DNA of 13,156 nt from assembly GCA_964359095.1 (NCBI GenBank), contig CAYHRJ010000028.1, forward strand, positions 1 to 13,156, in the 5' to 3' direction. Below the pieces are notes generated by a model. That model searched no databases. It was not told where the DNA came from and worked only from the letters and a program-made list of their open reading frames with translations. The translations under genes and the position numbers were made by a program. Of the stretch, positions 5,030 to 10,360 are shown piece by piece (positions within the stretch are counted from its first letter, which is position 1; each line of letters starts with the position of its first letter). This DNA is from JACRJW01 sp964359095 (GTDB lineage: Bacteria > Patescibacteriota > Patescibacteriia > UBA9934 > GWF2-40-263).

Positions 5030-6307
5030 TCACGATGCCAGCTTCACCAGCCGCGCGTGAGGGAAGACGCTTATGAGGAGCCTCTCCAACTGTGAGTAGA
5101 GCACTTCGTGGGGAGTGAGCCATGCGTGTTTGATTTCCGTTGATGTCCGCATCGTATCACGTACATTTTTTCGTTCGCCATTACTGTGGATCTGTTCGCA
5201 TTCTTGATCGATGTGCTTCCACAACGCGCGAATCTGAAAGAGTGCCGCACGACAGGACGGAAACAGGTACAGACTGTTCAATCCATCCGCGTACAGGAAA
5301 TCACTTGAGAGCGCAGGAATACGGTCGCAAGAAAGCATGTCTGCGCGCCTACGCAAGAAGTCGTCCACGTTCCTCTGGTGACAGGTGTTGGATGTCGAGG
5401 TACTCGCAAAACCGAGACGTCCGTCAGGTTCCAGATACGGAACGAACGCGATTCCGCCAGCGATGCCAGCGTTGTCTCCTTCACCGTATGGGAATTGTTG
5501 AAAAAACCGTTTGGTCTCAACAAGCATGCGATGCACAGGGGAATCTGGAGCTCCCATTTGGACGTTCATCGTCTCGGTGAAGTGATGATACGGCTCTACC
5601 ACCAGATAATCTGCATCCTCTGGGATCGCGTGTTCACGACGCAACATGTCTGCCCAGGGTCCTGTGAAGGAGAAGGCTACCTGCGCACGCGACAATCCTG
5701 TGGCGACGTGTCCTTGGAAGAATCTACGACTGAAGAAAGCATCTGCTTCTTTGGCGATAGACGGGAACCGCGAGAAGAAGCAAGGTTCCACGCATCCATG
5801 CGCTCCATGCAGGCGGATCCAGCTTTCAAGCATCGTCGTGTGACGACATCCCTGTGCCTGCAGAGCACCCATGATTTCCGGACGTCCTTGAGCAAACAAG
5901 GTATCCTCCAGAATGTTCAGGTGCAAGTCTGCCCCTTGGATTGGAAGCAGGGGATCGACGAGCTGAGGGAGATTGGGTAGGTCTGGAATGAGATCTGCGA
6001 TGCGCATTTCGTCTTTCACCAGTCGTTTGTTGTCCGCACTGGTGATGAGGCACGATCCACCTGCAATGACCTTGCGTCGTCCGTTGCAGATGAGCTTCAG
6101 GATGTTGGGGCTGAAGCGAATCGCTTTGAATGCACTTGGTCCAAGCCAGCGCGCGAGCGTGTCGGCATCCTGTTCATTGAGATCCGACCAGCCGATTCCC
6201 GACCCCCCAAATCCCATCCACTCGGGAGCGTTCAGGAGTTCTCGAGGCGTCTTTTGAAGCGGTGGGAGTAGGAGCTTTTCCTGAAAACGAAGGATCTCAT
6301 TTTTCAT
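5030..6307 (-). CDS. Unrecognised soluble 425-aa protein of the DUF917 operon
   Basis: ATG 6307 has GGGAG six bases upstream (6314-6318), and TGA is at 5030-5032. I do not recognise the family. There is no signal peptide or membrane helix. Notable segments are PEWMGFGGSGIGW near residues 28-40, KVIAGGSCLITSADN (79-93), HGAHGCVEPCFFSRFP (167-182), YLVVEPYHHFTETMN (234-248), FPYGEGDNAGIAGGIAFVPYL (272-292) and STSTSNTCHQRN (302-313). The number of His, Cys and Glu residues in the conserved-looking parts would suit a metal-binding or thiol enzyme, but this is only a composition remark. The 11-nt overlap with the upstream membrane peptide and the 52-nt gap to the DUF917 gene make co-transcription likely. 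The plus-strand frames opposite it are shorter and look like shadows. Confidence 0.8.
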   Translation of the reverse strand: MKNEILRFQEKLLLPPLQKTPRELLNAPEWMGFGGSGIGWSDLNEQDADTLARWLGPSAFKAIRFSPNILKLICNGRRKVIAGGSCLITSADNKRLVKDEMRIADLIPDLPNLPQLVDPLLPIQGADLHLNILEDTLFAQGRPEIMGALQAQGCRHTTMLESWIRLHGAHGCVEPCFFSRFPSIAKEADAFFSRRFFQGHVATGLSRAQVAFSFTGPWADMLRREHAIPEDADYLVVEPYHHFTETMNVQMGAPDSPVHRMLVETKRFFQQFPYGEGDNAGIAGGIAFVPYLEPDGRLGFASTSTSNTCHQRNVDDFLRRRADMLSCDRIPALSSDFLYADGLNSLYLFPSCRAALFQIRALWKHIDQECEQIHSNGERKNVRDTMRTSTEIKHAWLTPHEVLYSQLERLLISVFPHARLVKLAS

Positions 6308-6455
6308 TTTTTTCTCCCAGGTCTAAGATCTCGAGGAAGATCAGAATGATGAGTACTTGCCCGAGTAGGATCAGACTCATGACGAGCATGCCTTGGGCGT
6401 AATCGATGGAGCCGTGGTCGAGTACGGGGAACCAGAGAAATGGTAGACGTGTCAT
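6297..6455 (-). CDS. Small membrane protein, 52 aa, first gene of the DUF917 operon
   Basis: ATG 6455 is preceded by AGGAG (6461-6465) at 5-nt spacing, and TGA is at 6297-6299. Residues 1-21 (MTRLPFLWFPVLDHGSIDYAQ) are amphipathic. Residues about 22-43 form one membrane helix (GMLVMSLILLGQVLIILIFLEI), and the tail DLGEKNEK is charged. The good SD and the 11-nt overlap with the 425-aa gene show that it is read and coupled. It may anchor or regulate the soluble partner, but no family is recognised. It is the first frame after the long structured leader, so it is the direct target of any attenuation there. Confidence 0.75.
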   Translation of the reverse strand: MTRLPFLWFPVLDHGSIDYAQGMLVMSLILLGQVLIILIFLEILDLGEKNEK

Positions 6456-6480
6456 GCGTTCTCCTATGAAGTGAAATGAA

Positions 6481-6567
6481 CAAAGAGTCCTGCCTGTACA
6501 GCGGGACTCTTTGAAGACACTCTGGTATTCGTCTGACATGCGCGAAAGACGACACCAGAGAGTCTTC
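6481..6567 (-). other. Two long hairpins in the leader of the DUF917 operon
   Basis: CAAAGAGTCC (6481-6490) pairs perfectly with GGACTCTTTG (6504-6513). Next to it, 6513-6526 pairs with 6554-6567 over 14 positions with one mismatch (A6519/A6561), and TCGTCT (6529-6534) with AGACGA (6547-6552) extends that stem inward. No T-run follows either hairpin on the minus strand. They lie between the terminator at 6601-6637 and the SD at 6461-6465, so they are read only by transcripts that pass the terminator. A plus-strand structured RNA ending at the same terminator cannot be ruled out. Confidence 0.6.
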
Positions 6568-6600
6568 GAAGAACCTCTCTGAGGCTTGCGCATGTACAGA

Positions 6601-6637
6601 AAAAAACAGCTCCGACGTCACGTCGGAGCTGTTTTTT
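6601..6637. terminator. Very strong bidirectional intrinsic terminator (attenuator position)
   Basis: A6601 to G6617 (six A then CAGCTCCGACG) pairs perfectly with C6621 to T6637 (CGTCGGAGCTG then six T) across a TCA loop. The GC-containing stem is 11 bp with A/T tracts on both sides, so it can work in either direction. On the minus strand it lies between the short upstream ORF (6665-6733) and the first operon gene (6455). No plus-strand gene ends nearby, so its use on the minus strand as an attenuator, or as the end of a short leader RNA, is the simplest reading. A smaller hairpin, TTTGATTGT (6635-6643) with ACAATCAAA (6654-6662), abuts it. Confidence 0.85.
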
Positions 6638-6664
6638 GATTGTGAAAAAATAGACAATCAAATA

Positions 6665-6733
6665 TCAACAACCGAGCAGACGGAGGCTACGGAGCCAACG
6701 AAGATTCAGATGTCGCTGATTGGATTGATTCAT
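6665..6733 (-). CDS. Putative 22-aa leader peptide (Leu/Arg-rich uORF)
   Basis: ATG 6733 to TGA 6665-6667, 22 codons. It begins MNQSNQRHL and ends LRWLRSLRLLGC, with 6 Leu and 5 Arg plus one Trp and one Cys. It begins about 9 nt after the start of transcription predicted from the TTGACA/TATTGT promoter, and its stop lies ~28 nt before the terminator at 6601-6637. Its CGT-TGG codons could pair with CCGACG of the terminator's 5' arm with one G-U pair, a possible coupling of ribosome position to folding. There is no SD. Size, position and composition are those of attenuation leader peptides. It is not homologous to any leader I can name, and translation is unproven. Confidence 0.45.
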   Translation of the reverse strand: MNQSNQRHLNLRWLRSLRLLGC

Positions 6734-6748
6734 ATAATGATTAGTTCC

Positions 6749-6777
6749 ACAATAATCTCGGCTCGTATGTTTGTCAA
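6749..6777 (-). promoter_or_regulatory. Promoter of the DUF917 operon leader
   Basis: On the minus strand, TTGACA (6777-6772), a 17-nt spacer, then TATTGT (6754-6749). The expected start is near 6742. It points away from the plus-strand operon that starts near 6840, so the two promoters are back-to-back. Confidence 0.62.
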
Positions 6778-6823
6778 GTAGAAGGTCTGTGGATGGTTTT
6801 TCTTCATGTTTTTGGGAATGGTT

Positions 6824-6844
6824 GGTATGATAGACGCATATAAT
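6824..6844 (+). promoter_or_regulatory. -10 elements for the plus-strand operon
   Basis: TGGTATGAT (extended -10, TATGAT at 6826-6831) and TATAAT (6839-6844) lie just upstream of the first plus-strand membrane-protein gene. Neither has a good -35 at 16-18 nt. The same TGGTATGAT string occurs at 2940-2948. Confidence 0.4.
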
Positions 6845-6881
6845 CAACGTAAACATTGTAAACGCTGCGGTATTTATTGCC

Positions 6882-7208
6882 GTGGCTGTGCTCCATGTCG
6901 TGAGGCTACTCACCGGAGCAGAAGTCGCGATCGGCGGCGTTGAGATCGCTCCCTGGCTCTCGGCCGTTGCGGTTGCGGGCGCTGTGGCACTCGCGTGGTG
7001 GAATCTAAAAGCACTTCCCAAGGTCGGGAAGGCAGAGGTCTTGAGACTTCTTTCTGTGTTGGCTCTGATCGACGGCTTCATTTGTTTTTATTCTTGGGTT
7101 GCTGGATTGTCTTACTGGGGTTTTTCTGGCGATCTATTTCTTGGCTTCACGATCTTTGATCTTGGAGTCGCCTGGGTTCTATTCCAGTACGCTAAAAAAT
7201 ATTCCTGA
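6882..7208 (+). CDS. Four-helix small membrane protein (start uncertain)
   Basis: GTG 6882 is the first ATG/GTG/TTG codon after the in-frame TAG at 6831, and gives 108 aa ending at TGA 7206-7208. The translation upstream of it (INVNIVNAAVFIA) continues the first membrane helix naturally into VAVLHVVRLLTGAEVAIGG. The real N-terminus may therefore lie at a rare codon, such as ATA 6840 or ATT 6855. Helices follow at about residues 24-40, 53-72 and 80-100 of the GTG form (WLSAVAVAGAVALAWW, LRLLSVLALIDGFICFYSW, LFLGFTIFDLGVAWVLFQYA), and the C-terminus is basic, AKKYS. I recall similar short LHLLRL/IGGW-type membrane proteins in Patescibacteria, with no known function. It is followed after 6 nt by the DUF5671 gene, so both probably share one transcript. 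Confidence 0.65.
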   Translation: MAVLHVVRLLTGAEVAIGGVEIAPWLSAVAVAGAVALAWWNLKALPKVGKAEVLRLLSVLALIDGFICFYSWVAGLSYWGFSGDLFLGFTIFDLGVAWVLFQYAKKYS

Positions 7209-7214
7209 GTTTTT

Positions 7215-8195
7215 ATGACTACTTCTCATCCTTCAAAAAGCTCTGCCAAAGATGTTTTTTCGTACCTTCTCATGATCATCATGCTCGCGGTAGGGGTGGT
7301 GAGTTTTATTACGCTTCTGTTCCAGTACGTGAACGTAAAGTTTCCAGACGCGCTTGATTCCTGGATGATGCAGGGTGCAAGCGTGGCAATGCGCGGTTCC
7401 ATCTCGGCTCTGTTTATTGTATGGCCTGTGTTTATTCTCATGTCCTGGCTGATCGCTAAGGACTTGAAAGCCGATCATGAAAAGCAAGGCATGTGGGTGC
7501 GAAAGTGGTTGCTCTATCTCACGCTGTTTGTGGCCGCACTCACCGTCATCATCGATCTCATCACACTTGTCAACACGTTCCTCAGTGGTGAGATCACCAC
7601 GCGTTTTGTTTTGAAAGTTCTCGTTGTACTCGCGGTTGCTACGGCGATATTCGCCTACTATCTTTGGGAGCTTCGACGTGATCCATCCGTGAAAACACAG
7701 CTTCCTAAACACGCCGCGATCGCGAGTTCAGTTGTGGTCGTTGGCGCCATTGTCGCGAGTTTTCTCTTGATTGGCAGTCCAGCCAAACAAAGAGATACAC
7801 GCATGGATGAACAGCGCGTCTGGGATTTACAGTCGATTCAAAACGAAGTCCTGAACTACTGGATTGAAAAAGAAGAACTTCCCGCGACGCTTGAAGATCT
7901 AGAAAATGCGTTCACAGGTTTCCAGCCCCCCGTCGATCCAAACAGCAACGAGGCTTACACCTATACAGTGAAAAGCGAACTCGAGTTTGAAGTGTGCGCC
8001 ACGTTTGAGACAGAAGTCACTGAGGAGAAAAATAAAAATGCGTATCCAATAATGATGTACGGGTATCGTGATGCTTCCTCGGATGTGTGGACGCATGGGA
8101 TTGGCGTAACGTGTTTTACACGCACGATTGATCCAGAACTTTACGATGAAGAGGATACGGGAGGAGTCAAAACAGAAAATGTTATTCTTCCATGA
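7215..8195 (+). CDS. DUF5671 domain-containing membrane protein (326 aa)
   Basis: ATG 7215 to TGA 8193-8195. SAKDVFSYLLMIIMLAVGVVSFITLLFQYVN opens a DUF5671-like domain with four helices (about residues 15-38, 61-81, 98-123 and 130-151). A fifth helix at 168-187 is followed by an extracytoplasmic segment, DEQRVWDLQSIQNEVLNYWIEKEELPATLEDL (198-229), and a ~95-residue C-terminal region ending VKTENVILP. This two-part build (multi-helix domain plus soluble tail with the R-V-x-D-L-Q-x-I-Q motif) is one I associate with CPR genomes. Function is unknown. There is no SD (TTTTT directly precedes the ATG). The stop overlaps the recO start by ATGA, implying coupled translation. Confidence 0.75.
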   Translation: MTTSHPSKSSAKDVFSYLLMIIMLAVGVVSFITLLFQYVNVKFPDALDSWMMQGASVAMRGSISALFIVWPVFILMSWLIAKDLKADHEKQGMWVRKWLLYLTLFVAALTVIIDLITLVNTFLSGEITTRFVLKVLVVLAVATAIFAYYLWELRRDPSVKTQLPKHAAIASSVVVVGAIVASFLLIGSPAKQRDTRMDEQRVWDLQSIQNEVLNYWIEKEELPATLEDLENAFTGFQPPVDPNSNEAYTYTVKSELEFEVCATFETEVTEEKNKNAYPIMMYGYRDASSDVWTHGIGVTCFTRTIDPELYDEEDTGGVKTENVILP

Positions 8196-8971
8196 GCTCG
8201 GTTCTCTCTCAGACAACGGGCATTGTTCTTTCGCACCGTGACCACCGGGAAGCTGACCGGTGGTATTCGGTTTTTACGCCAGACCGCGGCAAAGTGGAAT
8301 TTCTTGCCCGTGGAGGACACAAGCCGCTCGCCAAACTCACGCCGCATTTAGAAATGGTCGCGGTTGTCGATTTTCTCCTCGTTCACGGTCGTGCGTATCA
8401 GATTGTGATGGGGGTGGAACGACGTCGAGCGTTTACACATATCTACGACGATTTACAAAAGCTGACACTCGCACAAAACGGCTTGCACCTCGTTGATATT
8501 GGAACACGTGTGCAAGAAATGGATTCACACGTCTACGAACTCCTCGAAAACTGGCTGACGTTTCTTGATTCAGATACGCACCTTTCCACCGAGCGCTCCG
8601 GTTTTTTGCTCGGTGCCTTTGCGCTCAAGCTCATGACGCTCATCGGATATCGACCAGAGCTCTTGCGCTGTCTTGGGTGTCGAGATGCAATCGTGGCAGG
8701 AGCCTATCGTTGGCATGCGCTCAAGGGCGGCGTTGTGTGTGAGTCGTGTGCAAGTCGTGAGAAGGAACAGTGGTTTTCTGCCAAAGAAATTCGCGACGGA
8801 GTGCTCAAGCTCCTCCGATTTGGCATCGATGAACCGTTTGGTTCTCACCTGCGTCCACATCTGACTGGCGAAGATTTGTTAGGTTTCCACGAAGCCGTCG
8901 AGTCGCTGATCGTCTCTCATTTTCCCACCATCCCCGTGTCGTCGTTGAGAGAGGCGTGTGCGGTGTGTTAG
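8192..8971 (+). CDS. recO: DNA repair protein RecO
   Basis: ATG 8192 to TAG 8969-8971, 259 aa, close to the usual 240-260. The N-terminal OB-fold shows TTGIVLSHRDHREADRWYSVFTPDRGKVEFLARG (residues 8-41), the typical RecO opening, with L-T-P-H-L at 49-53. The C-terminal zinc site is C160-x2-C163 and C183-x2-C186. RecO binds single-stranded DNA and SSB and, with RecR, loads RecA at gaps, acting in the cytoplasm at stalled forks. It overlaps the DUF5671 gene by 4 nt and precedes asnS by 27 nt, so it sits inside the housekeeping operon. The C-terminus ends CAVC, adding an extra Cys pair whose role is unknown. Confidence 0.88.
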   Translation: MSSVLSQTTGIVLSHRDHREADRWYSVFTPDRGKVEFLARGGHKPLAKLTPHLEMVAVVDFLLVHGRAYQIVMGVERRRAFTHIYDDLQKLTLAQNGLHLVDIGTRVQEMDSHVYELLENWLTFLDSDTHLSTERSGFLLGAFALKLMTLIGYRPELLRCLGCRDAIVAGAYRWHALKGGVVCESCASREKEQWFSAKEIRDGVLKLLRFGIDEPFGSHLRPHLTGEDLLGFHEAVESLIVSHFPTIPVSSLREACAVC

Positions 8972-8998
8972 AGTTTGTTCATTAGTTGGTCTACCCAT

Positions 8999-10351
8999 AT
9001 GACGATTTCAACCACCGTTTCTCAAATCGCTAAACATCTCGGTCAAGAGATCGAACTCAAGGGCTGGTGTTATAACTTTCGTTCTAGTGGGAAAATCTTT
9101 TTCTTGCAGTTTCGTGATGGAACCGGACGCGTGCAAGTGGTGTATTCAAAAGCAGATCTTTCATCTGACCAATGGGACCTATTGGACGCATTGCGTCTTG
9201 AGTCATCTGTGATCGTCCGCGGAGTCGTCAAAGAAGACACACGCGCTCCGCTCGGCTTTGAACTAAACGGTGTATCCATTCAAGTCGTTCAGTTGGCGCA
9301 AGAAGGCTATCCAATCGGCAAAAAAGAACACGGCCCCGAGTTCCTTCTCGACAACCGTCACTTGTGGTTGCGGGCTGAGAGTCAGTGGGCTGTGCAGCGT
9401 GTACGTGATCGCATCATCACCTCCACCTACGAATGGTTCCACGAAAACGGTTTTATCAAATTCGATACGCCGATTCTCACACCAACGTCCTGTGAGGGAA
9501 CGACTGATTTGTTTGAGATGGATTATTTTGGGGGAGAAGGTGGGGAGGTGGATGAGGTGGAAAAGGTAGATAAGGTGGAACTGGGAACAAAAGCCTATCT
9601 CGCTCAATCTGGGCAGCTGTATTTGGAGGCGGGGATTATGAGTCTGGGACGGGCGTTTGATTTTGGTCCGGTGTTTCGTGCAGAGAAATCAAAGACACGT
9701 CGTCACCTCACCGAGTTTTGGATGATGGATGCCGAGGCTGCCTACGTCGAGCACGAAGGGAACATGGCGATCCAAGAAGCGCTCGTGTGTCGGATTGTCA
9801 GTGATGTCCTCACACACTGTGTCTACGAGCTGAAGGTTTTGGAGCGTGATATCGAACCGCTCAAAAAAGTCCAAGCTCCATTTGTGCATCTCACACACGA
9901 AGAAGCAACGAAAAAATTGCGAGAGCTTGGTAGCGACATCGGCGAGCGCGCTGATCTTGGTGCAGACGACGAGACACTGCTCACACAACAATACGACCGT
10001 CCGATTTTTATTGAGAAGTACCCGGCCGAGGTGAAGGCGTTTTACATGAAGCGCGATCCTCACGACGACACCCGCGTTCTCAACAACGACCTACTCGCAC
10101 CTGAAGGCTACGGCGAAATTATCGGCGGCTCACAGCGCGAGGATGATTATAATACACTTTTGAAACGGATGCATGAGCACAGTCTCGATCCAACGCCGTT
10201 CCAGTGGTACCTCGACCTGCGTCGCTACGGCTCTGTCCCGCACTCCGGCTTCGGCTACGGCCTCGAGCGCATCGTCGCCTGGGTCTGCGGCTTGCATCAT
10301 GTGCGTGAGACCATTCCGTTTCCACGATTAGTGAATCGGCTAAATCCATAA
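8999..10351 (+). CDS. asnS: Asparagine--tRNA ligase (AsnRS) with a repeat insertion
   Basis: ATG 8999 to TAA 10349-10351, 450 aa. It joins Asn to tRNA-Asn in the cytoplasm. The anticodon-binding OB-fold is at residues ~17-100 (LKGWCYNFRSSGKIFFLQFRDG). The catalytic core follows: EGTTDLF (166-172), AYLAQSGQLYLEA (199-211), motif 2 FRAEKSKTRRHLTEFWMMDAE (227-247) and motif 3 GFGYGLERIVAWVCG (417-431), then ETIPFPR. The TRRHLTEFW form separates AsnRS from AspRS. The core resembles Bacillus-type AsnRS except for about 17 extra residues between YF (176-177) and KAYLAQ (198), where VDEVEKVDKVE forms a repeat. No SD precedes the start; a TTG at 8975 is unlikely. Neighbours are recO upstream and a membrane-anchored protein 9 nt downstream. 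Confidence 0.92.
   Translation: MTISTTVSQIAKHLGQEIELKGWCYNFRSSGKIFFLQFRDGTGRVQVVYSKADLSSDQWDLLDALRLESSVIVRGVVKEDTRAPLGFELNGVSIQVVQLAQEGYPIGKKEHGPEFLLDNRHLWLRAESQWAVQRVRDRIITSTYEWFHENGFIKFDTPILTPTSCEGTTDLFEMDYFGGEGGEVDEVEKVDKVELGTKAYLAQSGQLYLEAGIMSLGRAFDFGPVFRAEKSKTRRHLTEFWMMDAEAAYVEHEGNMAIQEALVCRIVSDVLTHCVYELKVLERDIEPLKKVQAPFVHLTHEEATKKLRELGSDIGERADLGADDETLLTQQYDRPIFIEKYPAEVKAFYMKRDPHDDTRVLNNDLLAPEGYGEIIGGSQREDDYNTLLKRMHEHSLDPTPFQWYLDLRRYGSVPHSGFGYGLERIVAWVCGLHHVRETIPFPRLVNRLNP
9548..9580 (+). repeat. In-frame 9-nt repeat (Val-Asp/Glu-Glu/Lys) inside asnS
   Basis: Units GTGGATGAG, GTGGAAAAG, GTAGATAAG and a partial GTGGAA encode VDEVEKVDKVE (AsnRS residues 184-194). A diverged GGTGGGGAG sits just before. 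The same type of unit recurs at 10472-10516 in the next gene. Confidence 0.7.
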
Positions 10352-10360
10352 CAACATGCT

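Noticed and set aside
6661..6780. Possible tRNA or small stable RNA in the divergent intergenic region
   Set aside because: No acceptor/T-arm pattern (no GTTCRANNC-like box with matching stem) was found; the uORF-terminator reading explains the segment better.
6827..6937. Cys-rich 36-codon frame (HCKRCGIYCRGCAPC) from ATG 6827
   Set aside because: It looks like a zinc knuckle, but it overlaps the better supported membrane gene in another frame, starts within the -10 box and ends in a run of Arg/Ser typical of a shadow frame.
7233..7712. 159-codon minus-strand frame opposite the DUF5671 gene
   Set aside because: His/Arg-rich reverse of a membrane protein, with no start signal; shadow.
1949..8195. 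Recoding of UGA as Gly or Trp
   Set aside because: TGA ends several genes exactly where overlaps or homology expect a stop (1952, 7208, 8195), so the standard bacterial code fits.
9689..10063. 124-codon minus-strand frame inside asnS
   Set aside because: Shadow of the AsnRS catalytic core, whose motifs are unambiguous.
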